Origin: Rhynochetos jubatus
Lineage: Eukaryota; Chordata; Aves; Eurypygiformes; Rhynochetidae
Assembly (NCBI GenBank): GCA_027574665.1
Contig: CM050650.1
Span: 50,327,304 to 50,391,303 of the forward strand
Direction of reading: 5' to 3'
DNA: 64,000 nucleotides
This document shows, piece after piece, positions 25,861 through 38,700 of the stretch; position 1 is the first letter of the stretch, and each line of letters opens with the position of its first letter. The translations under genes were made by a program, and so were the position numbers. A model generated the notes under the pieces. The model did not search any database. It worked only from the letters and a program-made list of their open reading frames with translations, and was not told the DNA's origin.

Positions 25861-26930
25861 ATCATAGAACCATAGAACAGTTTGGGTTGGAAGGGACCTT
25901 CAAATCACCTAGTGCCAACCCCATTGCATTCCCCACGAGTCCCTCCTTGTTGATGGGAACAAGGTGCAGTATAGCACCTTTCTTCCTTGGCTCCATCACT
26001 TGGAGAAGGAAGTTATCATCAACACATTCCAGGAACCTTCTGGATAGTCTATGCCCTGCTGTGTTGTCCCTCCAACAGATATGAGCATGGCTAAAGTCTC
26101 TCATGGGAACCAGAGCTTGCGAGTGTCATGCTGCTGTCATATGTCTATAGAGGGCCGTATTCACTAGGTCTTCCTGGTCAGGTAGCCAGTACCAGACCCT
26201 CACTACAATGTCATCTATCCATGCCCTCTCTTTAATCCTGACCAATAAACTCTCAGTTGGCTCCTCATCCACCCTCAGGATGAGCTCCATGCACTCCAGC
26301 TAGTCATTCACATAGGGGTGAAGTTCCTTCCTTGTCTACCCTGCCTGTCCTTTCTAAAGAGCCTGTATCCTTCCATTCTAGTCATAGAGCCACCCCACCA
26401 CCTCTCCATGATACCAATAAGATCACAGCCTTGAGGGCATGTGCATGTCTAACTCCTCTTGTTTATTCCCTTTGTGTTGTTCCCCAGGTGCTCTCCTGCT
26501 GATTTGTGATACTTCTGCAGGCTCTGGGCACCTGTTGCTGGCAGTAGTATCAAACTGGTATGAGTGGGATGGATTGAGGTCCCCTCTCTCAGCAACTTTA
26601 GTTTAAATCCTCTTCACCAGCTTGGTAAGCCTATGACAGAAGACTTTCCTTTCTGACAAATGGATCCCATCAGTCCTTAGTAGACTGGATTTCTCAAAGG
26701 GGTTCCCATGGTCTAAGTAGCCAAACCCCTGGCTGTGGCACCAGTCCTGTAACCAGTTGTTGATTTGTCAGGTTTGACTGGCCCTTTCAAAGCCCTTCCC
26801 TTTGACCAGGAGGATTGATGAAAAAACTACCTATGCTCCAGAGTCCCTTACCACCTACTGCACTTTGGCAATGATCTACAGGTTTTGTTAACTGCTTTTT
26901 TTTTTTGTTACTACTTTCAGGTTGTCCCAT
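25861..26930 (-). mobile_element. CR1 LINE with internal deletion (3' tail joined to endonuclease region)
   Basis: The left end is a normal CR1 tail in reverse orientation, ATCATAGAACCATAGAACAG, and the terminal block up to about 25920. From there the sequence jumps to the endonuclease part of ORF2: the minus-strand frame near 25862-26104 reads ICWRDNTAGH, RRFLECVDDNFLLQV and NKEGLVGN, all typical of CR1. Further right it continues toward the 5' part of the element (landmarks 'tggcaccagtcctgtaacca' and 'caaagcccttccc' near 26740-26805). The whole reverse transcriptase and most of the 3' UTR are missing. The element lies in sense with PACRG, about 165 bases upstream of the exon's acceptor. It is broken and non-functional. 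Confidence 0.88.
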
Positions 26931-27223
26931 AAAAACTGTTCATATTTCAGAGTAGCTATCTTCATTGCCGCAGCACTTTTAAGCAAGAAAAGAATATCAA
27001 GAACAAAACACCAAGACCATATTCACATTATATAGTAGAATTTTTTTGAAAATTAAGCATTTCTCCTTGAGAAATATTTTTCAATTTGTTTCTTTATAGA
27101 AGTCATTTGACTTGGTATCCAGCTAATGTAATTGTCCTCACTTTCCGTTGTCTTTCTCTTATCATTACCTAATCTCCTTCACCATATTCCTCCCTCAAAT
27201 GCTATCGATCTGGTTTTCATATG

Positions 27224-27456
27224 AATCATAGAATCACAGAATGGTTTGGGGTGGAAGGGACCTTAAAGACCATCTAGTTCCAACCCCCCTGCCATGGGCA
27301 GGGACACCCTCCACTAGACCAAGTTGCTCACAGCCTCATCCAGCCTGGCCTTGAACACTGCCAGGGATGGGGTGTCCACAGCTTCTCTGGGCAACCTGTT
27401 CCAGTGTCTCACCACCCTCTCCATAAAGAACTTCTTCTGATATCTAATCTAAATTG
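27224..27456 (-). mobile_element. CR1 LINE 3' UTR fragment, relatively young
   Basis: Very close to the CR1 consensus I remember: tail GAATCATAGAATCACAGAATGG, then the CCATGGGCAGGGACACCC and CCTTGAACACTGCCAGGG blocks, to 'tatctaatctaaa' where the copy ends. It is 5'-truncated. Low divergence suggests a more recent insertion than the other copies here. About 27457-28879 beyond it holds nothing else I recognise. Confidence 0.92.
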
Positions 27457-28879
27457 ATATCTAATCAGTGCTGATGATGGGAGCACTGGAAGAAATGAAG
27501 GGAAGTCTTCTCTCAGACCTCTCCTCTCAGCCTGTGTTGCCTTGGAGGAAGAAATTTGATTCAGCCCTGCTTCGCTCCTTATCTGAGTTACTGTTGGTCA
27601 GCATATTATGTAGCCTGAGTGCCTGAATGATGCTAATGCTGGAACTTTTTTCTCAGCCAAACATAGTAGTAACAGCAACTAACAATTGGCACTAAGATAA
27701 CAGAATTTCAAGTACTTATAAGAAATCTATTGTTTAAGCTAATTAACAAAGTTAATCTCAAATCCTAAAAGAGACTGAGAGCTAAACTAATCTCAAATGT
27801 CCTTGACAACTGATTCTTCCCTGAGAAATTCTTGGCTTTTTGTTTGTTTTTTTATAGTCATAGATCTAGGATAAGAAATTTCTACAATTCTCTGTGTGTG
27901 TCTTTTTTTCAAAAATGCCTTTATGACTTGCTACCTTTTATAACATGGAAAGTGTCATTTTCAAGAAAAGATGAGAGCTTCAAGGATCATAAATCATATC
28001 CAGTATTTTATATTGTTCCATTTGTCTCTCTGTCTTCACTGGCCCTTATGTTAGTTTCTACCAGTACACACATTCAGCTTTCCAATGAACAGAATGCAAA
28101 CATGTAACATCCTTTCCTTCATTTTTACTATTCTCTAATTTAACTGTGCTAAGTACATATCTAAATCTGACTTGGCACTTTTTTCCTCTGAATTATTTTG
28201 GCATCATTTTTCACTGACTGAGTTAGAGGGGTCCACTAGTGATATGTCGATACTGTACTTTACTACAAATTGCTTAAACTAGGGCTGTGAGGTATTGTTA
28301 CACATTGCTGTCACAGATAGACCATGTCAAGTGAAAATAGATTTGATATGCATAGCTTAGTAAAAACATCTGCAGCAGTAGAGTAATACTCCAAGAAAAG
28401 CATTTCTAACAAATATAAATAAATCTACACTTATTGTTCTGCAGAAGAACAATTTGTTCTGTCACTATTGTAAGTACTTTCACTTGTACTTAAATTTTTT
28501 TTTTTTCATTTTAGACAAGTCTATAAGTCACTGCTCATTGGAGGCCCCTAGGAAAGCATTTATGTTCTTTTTATATATTTTTCACACAGGACCTTCACAC
28601 GTCCTTTAAAACATTATTTTCTGTAAAATATTAGGAGTCACTGTTCTATTAAATTTTAACTTAAATTATTGATAAAGAATATGTTGTCTTGATTACATGA
28701 GATACAATCTTAATTGCTTCTTGCAGACTATCATCATGCAATCCCAAACTGCATCTTATCTGAAACCAAACATCATTTTCTTCCCTACTATGTTAGTAAA
28801 TTTGCTATGAATCTTCTTCTATTACATTTTTCTAGAAATATATGTTTGAGTTAATTTGACTTCTTCCTATTTTTTATTT

Positions 28880-29431
28880 GAGGGAGGTGATTCTCCTCCT
28901 CTACTCTGCTCTTGTAAGACCCCACCTCCAGTACTGTGTCCAGCTGTGGAGCCCTCAGCATAAAAAGGATATTGACTGGTTGGAGCGAGTCCAGAGGAGG
29001 CCACAAAGATGATCAGAGGGCTGGAGCACCTGTCTTATGAAGAAAGGCCGAGAGGGTTGGACAAGAAAGAGAAGGCTCCGGGGGACACATTATAGCAGCC
29101 TTCCAGTACCTGAATGGGCCTACAAGGAAGCTGGGGGGGACTGTTTACAAGGGCCTGTAGTGACAGAACAAGGGGTAATGGGTTTAAATTGAAAGCAGGG
29201 AGATTTAGATCGGATATCAAGAAGAAACTCTTCATAGAGAGGCTGGTGAGGCACTGGAACAAGTCGCTCAGAGAAGCTGTAGATGCCCCATCCCTGGCAG
29301 TGTCCAAGGCCAGGCTGGATGAGGCTTTGAGCAACCTGGTCTAGTGGAGGGTGTCCCTGCCCATGGCAGGGGGGGTGGAACTAGATGGTCTTTAAGGTCC
29401 CTTCCAATCCAAACCATTCTATGATTCTATG
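28880..29431 (+). mobile_element. CR1 LINE 3' fragment with ORF2 C-terminus
   Basis: This is a sense-oriented CR1 from the last part of the reverse-transcriptase ORF through the 3' UTR to the terminal TTCTATGATTCTATG. The plus frame at 29114-29344 reads LFTRACSDRTRGNGFKLK, then RHWN and DAPSLAV, ending in ALSNLV and a stop, which is the expected C-terminal segment of CR1 ORF2. Upstream the frame is broken. It is a 5'-truncated, inactive copy, opposite in orientation to PACRG. Confidence 0.92.
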
Positions 29432-29627
29432 ACTCAGGAACAAAACTAGAAGAATTAAAAGGATCTTGGTTATCACATCCATTGCTCTATTATTCCTCTA
29501 ATATTCTTCTATTATATATACAAAGTCTTTCAAAAATTTATTACAAATCTGTTTATTTGTCCCTTGCCTGTTTAAAGGCTGTCGTGCACTACCCTTACTT
29601 CACTGGTTAGAAACCACATCTTAAATA

Positions 29628-29990
29628 GTATGCTCATCTGGTCTGCCACCTCATAAAAGGGTATAGTAGAATTAGAAAAGGTTCAGAGGAGGAGGATAAT
29701 GACTGAGGGTAAGGAATGGCTTTCACAAGAGGTAAAAAAAAAAAAAACAAAACAGAAACAAAAAACAACCCCAAAACAAACCCAGAAAATTATGACTAAA
29801 GAGGAGTAAAATTAAGATCTATAAAATCATGACTTCATGTAGAGGATGAATAAAACCAGATTTTCCACTGTCTTGTTCAGGAGAAGTACAGAGCATCAAA
29901 AAATCTAGTAAGTGACAAGTTTGGAACAAACAAAAGTAGTTACGTATTCAAGCAGAAAATAGTGGATTTACAGAACTCTACCAAAAGTCA
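29628..29990 (+). mobile_element. Ancient CR1-like LINE fragment
   Basis: The phrases 'gtagaattagaaaaggttca', 'gaatggctttcac', 'gatctataaaatcatgact' and 'acagaactctacca' occur in the right order for the C-terminal reverse-transcriptase region of an old amniote CR1 lineage, in sense. An A-rich stretch at 29736-29781 interrupts it. It is highly diverged, with approximate edges. Confidence 0.6.
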
Positions 29991-30274
29991 GTGTTAGGAA
30001 TCATAAAGTTTCTGTACATTCAAGCTGTGACAAGAAAAGCTGATGAAAGAGAAATCCATTCAGGTTTACTAAATCTACATTATCAGTGATCAGAAATACA
30101 ATATTATCCTCCTTCATGTGATCAGTCTGTCTGCCAGATCTTCTAGCATTACATTTAGTCTCTCATGGCCACGTAACACTGGCATCTCAGAGCTATCTTT
30201 TGATTAACTGCCACAGCAAGTAGCTTTTCCAGTTGATGAGCTCTATGTTAATAACAGAATTTCTTGTCGTTAGG

Positions 30275-30640
30275 TTTAAGTGAGTTATCTTGTAATTTGT
30301 ACTATTATATTTAGTTCCATTTCTATTACACCAGTTCTCAAGGGTTTCTACTTCCATCTGTGTGACCCCATGATCTTAATCTGTTTTAATAACAACTCCA
30401 AACTTCATGTCGACTATAAATTTCATTATACAATCTCTTTTTTTTTTTTATTTGGTCAAGGTCACTAATGAAAATATTAAACCAGGTTAGCCCTAAAACC
30501 ACTTCTTAAGAAGTTCCATTAATAACTTTCATCTATGATCATATCTTTCATTTCAACATTACCTGTCATTATTGTCTCCATTTCAATACGAAGTATCTTA
30601 CCCATCTTATTAATCTCATAATTCTGTATAACTAGCCAAG
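30275..30640 (-). mobile_element. Ancient CR1-like LINE fragment, reverse orientation
   Basis: Blocks such as 'ccatttctattacacca', 'tctcaagggtttc', 'tgaccccatgatctt', 'aactccaaacttcatgtc' and 'ggtcaaggtcactaatgaaa' match, in order, the antisense of the reverse-transcriptase region of an old amniote CR1 lineage. A T-run lies at 30438-30449. No frame remains. It lies about 285 bases from the oppositely oriented old fragment at 29628-29990. Confidence 0.6.
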
Positions 30641-31821
30641 TAGTGCATATAGCCAAGAGAAGTAGCTTGACAACAGTCTAGAGAGAAAGATGTTGTTTTT
30701 CCCTTTGTCTTAAAGATGTTTTTCTTGACAGTATGTTCTGTAATAGGCAAAGAGCCCTTTTAAATACCAGGAAGAGCAACTGACTCCAAAGCAATGAAAC
30801 GATCTAGACAGGAATGAATCTAAGATCTACCTAGAACAAAGCAAGATCACCAATCAGGAAGAGAGTGGAACTGTCCTGGCATTGCAGAGATGGTACATTG
30901 GATGATTGAAGAGTACTGTTGCTCTGCTTGAAGGTTATTACCTGGAGGCAACTTGTTCCTTTTTGTTTGCATCCGATAAAAGTAGACTATGAGACTTCAG
31001 CTAGAGTGGCTTTATTGCACTAATACTGTTTACCTTTTGCAAATACTTTTCTTTCCTTCCTATCCTTATTTCTAGGGAGACCATCACTATCATATTTGGT
31101 ATTTTGAACACTCTCCTTTTATGCAGACCTCTCTTTGGGTCATTCTAGCCATGCATCTTCAACAGTCTGCCTAGGAAAACTATATATGTACCATTTACTT
31201 TTTCACTTTTTATATTTCCTGATCTATTTTATTTTAAGTATTTATTTTTTTATACTTCGATTTTAAGTAATGCTTTTTGAGCCCAGACTTCTTTATTTTC
31301 TATTTGCAGACTATCACAATGAAGGAATGCCAGTCACAGATTCATATTAATTGCTATAAAAAAGTAATAAAAGAGCAACAATTAAATTGTGGAACAGAGT
31401 ATCCACAGTGAGCAGCTGTCTCAAAATCTTTGGGTATCAAGTTCTCCAGGAAACAAAGTCAATTTTGCCTCTTTTCTGCTTTTCATAGAGAAGACATGTT
31501 TTTCACAATAGAAAAATGTCTTTCAGCTGAATGACCATTCTTAATAGCTCTTTTCCTTATGCATATTTAGCATTTCTCCATGTACAACTCATTAGGACAT
31601 TCCTAGCTGCAATGTGACAGTTTCTGAAGACACATCTGGTCCATAATTTCAGGGAAAAAATGTAGAAATCAAAGGGATAACACCTACTGATCCTGGTGAC
31701 AATTGAAATAATCTGATTTGCCAGCCTGCTTACATAAACTATGTTTTTCAAAATCTTACAGAAATGTTATGGCTTCAACTTTTAGGATACTGATACGCTT
31801 TAACTGGCTCATGGGCAGCTG
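30641..31821. other. AT-rich intronic DNA between CR1 copies
   Basis: No coding region or repeat that I recognise. A minus-strand open frame at 31557-31751 is without resemblance to any family. Confidence 0.45.
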
Positions 31822-32752
31822 CTCACAAAGGTTGTTCCTAGGGGTTTGTATTGGGTTTGATACAGTTCAACATATTTATAAAGGATGTGGGTGACAGAAC
31901 TGAACACTTGCTTACCAAGTTTGTGGATCATACCAACCTGGGAGAAGAGGTACTATACACCAGAAGGAATAGCCACCATGCAGAGAGACCTTCACAAACT
32001 GAAGATAGGGCCAGAAGGATTGCAATGTCTTGCACATGATACAGAATAACCCCAAGCAGCAGTACAAGCTGGGTGGGATCTAACTAGATGGGGTATAGCT
32101 TTGCTGAAAAGGTCCTGGGGATTCTCATGGACAGCACTAAACTTGAGCAAGAAGTGCCTTTGTAGCAATGGAGGCAGAATGAGGCCTGGGTTGCATTGGT
32201 AAGCGTATAGTCAGCAGATCAAGGAGTTCTACTCTACTTCAAATTTGTTAGGTGACTTCTGGAGTATTGTGTCCAGTTCTGGTCCTCACAGTTCAAGAAA
32301 AAAACTGACAAAAAAAGGAGAGGGTCTAGCAGAGGACCATGAAGAACATTATTGGCCTGGACATCTTTGCAAAAGTTTCAAGAAACTGGATGTGTTCAGC
32401 CCAGAGAAGAGAAGGTTCAGGGGAGCATCTAATCACAGTTTTCCAATCCCTAACTGATAGTTTACAGAGAGGATGGAGGTATTCTGTTCAGAAGGATGCA
32501 CAGGACAAGAGGCAACAGGTGCAAATTTCTTCAAGGGAAATTGTGGCTAGATACAAGAAGAGTTCTCATCGTCAGAAAAATTAAATACTGGAAAAGGTTG
32601 CCCAGAGGAGTGGTGGAATCTCCCTGAAAATACCAAAGATTTGGCTTGGCAGGGACCTGAAAAAACAAATTTAAACCCCAGCTTTCAACAGGAAGCTGGA
32701 CCAGATGATCTCCCGAAGTCCCTTTCAGTTGAGGCTTCTCTGTGATTTTATG
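31822..32752 (+). mobile_element. CR1 LINE 3' portion, diverged
   Basis: This is a sense-oriented CR1 from the middle of the reverse-transcriptase ORF to near the 3' end. In order: 'gatacagttcaacatattta', 'aagtttgtggatcatac' (the region of the RT catalytic FADD motif, here mutated so the aspartate pair is not intact), 'ctggagtattgtgtccagtt', 'gttgcccagaggagtggtgg', and a terminal 'gtccctttcagttgagg' with a decayed TGTGATTTTATG tail. Several frameshifts and stops make it inactive. Confidence 0.85.
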
Positions 32753-35700
32753 TTAATAAGTAAAATATACAAAAAGAAAGCACACAATGCTTTTCCTTGC
32801 AATAATGAGGTTTGTCCTACATTTTATATTGTTATAATTAATAAAAAGGTAATTCTGAAAGTATTCCATTCATTGGAAATCTGTTACAAATACTATCTTC
32901 TTCAACCTAACAAAAATATTTCATTGCAATGTAGCTAGAAAGATTAAGATTAGAGTTTCAGTTAATTAAAGGCTAATATTCATGACGGCAAAATATATGA
33001 AGCAATAAACAGCTTTTGAGGGTCGTTAAATGCCAAAGAGAAGTTGAAGAGTTTGATAATTGCAAAACTAATTTATTGTAATTCTATGCCATTGAACTAT
33101 GTGACAAGATAAAAGATACAAGCCATTAAGAAGAAAAAAAAAGAAATATCATATTTCTTTCATTGACTCAAGTGGATTTAAAACAATTTTATCAGGTTGT
33201 ATTCTTAAGACTTTTCAGTGACAGCATATTAGAAAAATTACTAAGAAAAATTATTTGAAGCCAGATTTAAAGAGTGATTATTTGAAGACTGAATTTTCCA
33301 AATTTTCTGAGAGTCAACTGTTTGTTTAGGGACCTAAACACGTTCTTGCACATGACAACTAGTGATTTTTGTGACAACTAACATTAGTTTCATGAGCAGT
33401 TTCAGCCAGACAAAAATTGACACTGACACGGAGATAAGCGGTCTTTCCCACCCCATACGCCTGGATGCTACCACAATGTACTGCACTCCCTTAATGGCAG
33501 AAGCTTTCATGAAAGTGTTCAGAGGAACAGACCAGGAACAAAGGATGTTTCTGTTTTGGTTTGGTTTTGGTGGTGGTTGGGGTTTTTTTTGGTGTTTTTT
33601 ATTTGTTTGTTTGTTTGGTTTGGTTTGGTTTGGTTTGGTTTTTTTTGTTAGGTCAATTTGTGAAATATTAGATCCTTAAGATAGTTTACTACGAAGATGA
33701 GTGAACACCTAAGCTGGCATAAGGGAGTGAGCAGCATGGAGTGAGCAGCATGGAGTGGGACAGGAAGAAATAGGAGACATTCTTCAAGAAGCAGTGCTGA
33801 ATTTATATTGAACATCAAGGATTAATTTCTCATCTTCCTACGCAGACATTGGTTGTTTTGTTCAAATCAGAAGTCAGCAATTGTTCAAGTGCTGTGTGAA
33901 AAATGAAAGATGTGATCACTTGTTAAGTAGTAGGGAATTAATATATTAAGAGACCAATGTTTTTACTTCTGAAATTAGAATGGACTGAGATTCTACTGTT
34001 ATATTGATTCATTTATTATTATTAAACTAACAATCACTTGGCTAATGCAGCATAGCCCAACTGGCAACCCACTGATTGCCCCACAGGAAAGATCACCACT
34101 GATTTCCTTGTGTACTGGAGCCAGAAGTTGCTGCCAAATCCTAGTATAAACCTCAAGGAAAACCCAAGATACATTAAATAAGTCAAATAAATTACACCAT
34201 GAAATGAAGAAACACACAAGCTAGCAGGAGCAAAGGCCAAATAATATACCTAACACTATGCAGTGTCATGTTCACATACAAAGCTTTACTAGAACCATCA
34301 ACCACAAGGTCCTCATCGATATAATGTGACAGAGCTCTTAACTTGGCTGTCCAGGCATCTGCAAAACACTGCCTAGTTACAACTTGTGCCCAGAGAGCAA
34401 GCCTAGGTGCAAAAGCTGTGATCCTCAGTTTGCAATTCTGTAGTTAGTATGCACGTAAGTACCTTACATGTGTCTAAACTGTAACACAGAGAGCCCATCA
34501 TCAAGACAAGCCCAGCAATCATGTATGAGAAAATAAGATTTTGACAGTTACCAACCAGCACAAGAAAACAATAGCATGATAATAGTATTTGCTGACATAT
34601 CCACTTTTTTTTTTTCTAATAAACATGAGTAACAGTAGTAGCAAAAACTTGGAAACACAAATCTTAGCAAGTGCTAACAATCAGAATCTGCACTGAGCAT
34701 CCCCAAGTGTGTCTACTCTGACTGGCAATAGCAACAAAGCCTGTTCTGCTCTGTCTTCATTTACTGATCTTAATTTTATTAAACTAGCAGAGGTGGTTAA
34801 TACATTCTGCAATCATGTTTTGGTTTTGCTATGCAGACATACCAAAAATTGAATGAGAAACTTCAAATGACAGGAGAGGCACAGTAAGACGTCCCAGTAG
34901 GTACTCTTGAGTTCCACATTAATCCCTTTTATTTAATATCATTATCACAAGCATTTAATATCAAAAGAACATGATCCATCAACATATATCAGACAAAAGC
35001 TTTTTATATCCAAAAGGAAACAGGGAGATCTTTCTTCACATATGCCACTCTTTATATGTTTTAAATGGTGTCACATCTAATGCTTAAAAGCTGCTTCTGG
35101 GGCTACTGCACAAATCTGGACAACCGATCAAAGCCCATCTCATAGCTTCACAAGTCAAAATGAGAGAAATCAATTTTAAGACCCCAAAATCAAACTACTG
35201 ACAGAAGGTCAGCAAACATTACCAATGCTTTTAAGGCACCAGAACTTGAAAGAAAAATCAGACATGTGATTTTGTACAAAGATATTGTATCTCATTATTG
35301 CCTCGAGACACTACTAAAAGTAAGTCATAAGCTGCATACGGAATTACTCCATTTCATCACCTCAGAAATGTTATTTTTGATTGGGGAAAAGATAAGCTAT
35401 TTTGATAAGCTACGTGTGCCTATGTTACAAACTCCTCTACAGCACTTTGTTCTCATACGATCCTCCATCTCTTATTCTCTGCTGGAGTATAGTGTGACTA
35501 TTTCATAACATCTAGATTTCTCTCCTGATGCTTGCCAAGCAATTTCCTTTAATGCAAAGGGAGAAGAGTGACAACTGCTAATATATTTCTCTCCTTCCAG
35601 TCTACAGATGAACACAGCATTTTCTTCTTGCTTTATTAGTTTCACAAGGCTTTCCGGTGCATCAATTCCACTAAATCTGGGAGCCTCCTAAATTTTTCCT

Positions 35701-38700
35701 GCTTGTGAAATTTCTTCCATCTCCTGCCTAACATTTAGAAAAATATAAATTCACTGGGAGTACATTTGGATACAAGTTTCAGCTGGCATCAGAAGTGTGC
35801 TTCTGAAGTGGCACTCACTTACAGCTCACATCATGAAGCAGTTTCTAAGAGAATGGAGTCCTTTCAGACTACAGTCAATCTGAATGAAGAAAATCCCTGA
35901 AATGTGTAAAACACCATATCCTCAGCATCAACAATTTTCTTTTGGTGATCATCTCCTATTGCCCTGCACTGCTCTATGATGTAGAAGTAACTACAACATT
36001 CTTTATGGCTGCAGATGTATTTTTGTAGTCAAATCAACATGTTTTAGTTCTACATACCACAAGTTATAAGTCTGTGGTTGGCTAGGAGAAAAAATGAAAC
36101 ACATGGCTTTTCATTTTTTATATCTTTAATTCAGTTATAATTTTTTCTGATTTCTGTACTTTTTAGTTCTTTATAATGCTCCTTTACATTATCATGGTAT
36201 ATCTGTGTGCATTTCAAGGTAAACAGTGGTTGGTAAAAATGTAAAATATTAGGAAAGTTATTCTCAGCCTATTTTGCATTTTCCTTAAACACACCTGTAT
36301 GAAGGTCCATGCTGGAATACACCTAACATCCTAAATTTTTGTGACCCTGGCAGAGAACACCTAGGGAAGAGAATAAAAGCAAGGCCATAATATCGTGACC
36401 CTGCATTTTGTTACTCTAAATTTCCAAAGTCCTGCCGTCCCTTCCAGGTAGATCTCTACTGTCTCTTCTCTTACACTGGTTTTGGTGCTTGCCTGACCCT
36501 GCACTGAGCCATTTCAATGCTCTAATTTGCCAGGATACTATTCACATTATTCTCTTAATATAGTTTTTTGCTTGAGAATGCATTGAAATGGTTCAACAGA
36601 GTTGTAATGCCACCACAGTTGTATAAAAAGGTTAGTATCTAAACAGCCACAGATAAATTTTCTTTTCAACTTCATGTATGCCTTGCTTCCAAAAACCAAA
36701 AAAAATTTAGAATGATGGATCTGAGGGCAAGATGAAATAACAGCTAGATGTAAAATTATCCCCCAAAACTTCACCTCACTATAAACATGAAGGAAAAAAC
36801 CTGGTTTTGTCAACTTCTTTTGCATCACCTGATAAAGTTTACCCACTGTTATTCAGTTTGAGAATTACTGCTGAAATATTTATAAAGCATTTAGGAGTTC
36901 CTTATTTAGGAACTTTTCCTTGCCTGTCTTAAACAGACAGCAAATTTCACTTGTAGGAAATAATTCCTGGTGTGCTACAGCTTCAAAATTCAGATATAAT
37001 AACATTTCAAATATTAAAACAAATCAATTTTCATAGAAATAGGAAACCTTTCATGAAAATAAGAAAAGGAAAAACAAAAGTTGTTATTCAACCAATTTAA
37101 GAATACGAATAAATCTAACTGCCCAAAGTGTATATTATTTCCTTTCCAAAATTTTTTGAGGTTCAATTTCAAGCCACAGTATTTCTGTTATAACTTTGAC
37201 CATTAAGTGCATTGTAGTGCACCTGCAGCTTACTCTGCAGATGTAAGTAGACTGCATTTATTAAGTGAATTGCCAGCCTTGCCTGATAAGCAAAACATGG
37301 AAGAAAGTTTTATACTTCACTTTTTGAGATATTAAGGCACGTAAGTGAAGGCCTTTAACTCATTATGAGAATATGTTACATGTATGTTTGCTCTGACTGC
37401 ATCAATAAATTGTGAAATCTTGCATTTTTGTAATAAACTTGAAAAAAACAGTATTTATCAATAACAGGATGAAATTTTAGGATTCCCTCAAAACAATCTT
37501 GTTACATATTTTTCTTTCCTGAAATCACTTTATGAATAATATACCAAGTTGGAAATAAAACACTTCTTCTTTAACATAATTCAAAAGAACATGCCTGACT
37601 ATAAGCATCTGATGATTTCCACTGAAATCAATATATAGCCACAATTCAGAGGAAAATTAATATGTGATAATAATTTTCTGATTTTCATATGAATGAAAGC
37701 AGCTTCTTATACTATTATGAAAATTATTATCAATAACAGTAGAAATCACTGCCATGTGTACTGATGCCACCGTCAAAGAGCCTTTCAACAAGCCCTCAAA
37801 GTCAGCCGTTTGTCACTTGACCATCTGTGCCTCTTGCAAAGTACACCTTATACAAATATTAAGCTGCCAGTGACAATATAGAGAACAGATAGTGCAGTTG
37901 ATGTGTCACCACACTTATCTGTAGTTTAATCAGCTTTCAAAAAATGGTGTATCAGAAAACATATGTGAAAAGCCTTTTTGTGTATCTGAGTGGGGTTCTC
38001 TGTTGACTTAGTGGGCTGTTTTAAGGCTTTTAGGAGAATCTTAAAATGTGAGAAGAATCAACATTCTTAAAGCTATACATATGTTCTCTACATAGGAGGG
38101 CTTCTGCCTCTATCTGTTAAAATTTATCACCATAGACTACTTGAATTATCTTCATGTTTATTTATCTAATTAACTGAAAGCCAGTCTAGAACTTCAATAT
38201 AATTATTTCTTTGTTATCATTAGAAACAAACACACAAACCCTACACACATGAATCCTTCACTTGTATTCCTTTCTTCTAGGCATATACATGCAGCTTCTC
38301 AAAATCTGGGGAGTGTAACATTTCATCTATCTGAATATTTTTTCTACTTCTCTAATTGCCTCATTTATTGCAGATTCAAATCTATTGTAAATGATCATGT
38401 AAGATATTACTGGGACAAACTAGTAGCAAAAAAGTTTGTTGGTACTGAAATTAGAATTTAGGCTATGATGCAATATCTCTTCTACTGTATAGCAGGGTTT
38501 TTTCCTTTCTCTCAGTGCTAGTGTTGTTGATTAAGGTATGTATTAACCTGCTACGATACCTGTCCTTTTCACAAGAACAACAGATCAATGGCTTTGTTTG
38601 ATGTTAAATTCAAATCATTCCCTCACAAGAGGAAAATAATGGTTGTTTAATTCAAACAGTATGCAGCTCAAAAGTTCTTAACAATCTCCATTTGTCTTTT

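Noticed and set aside
33362..33679. 105-codon plus frame ending in a Phe/Gly/Leu-rich tail
   Set aside because: The C-terminal part is the TTTGG microsatellite and the rest is unrecognisable; not a gene.
37740..37960. Possible conserved noncoding element
   Set aside because: Slightly more complex than its surroundings but without motif clustering or structure strong enough to call; left as a remark in the region entry.
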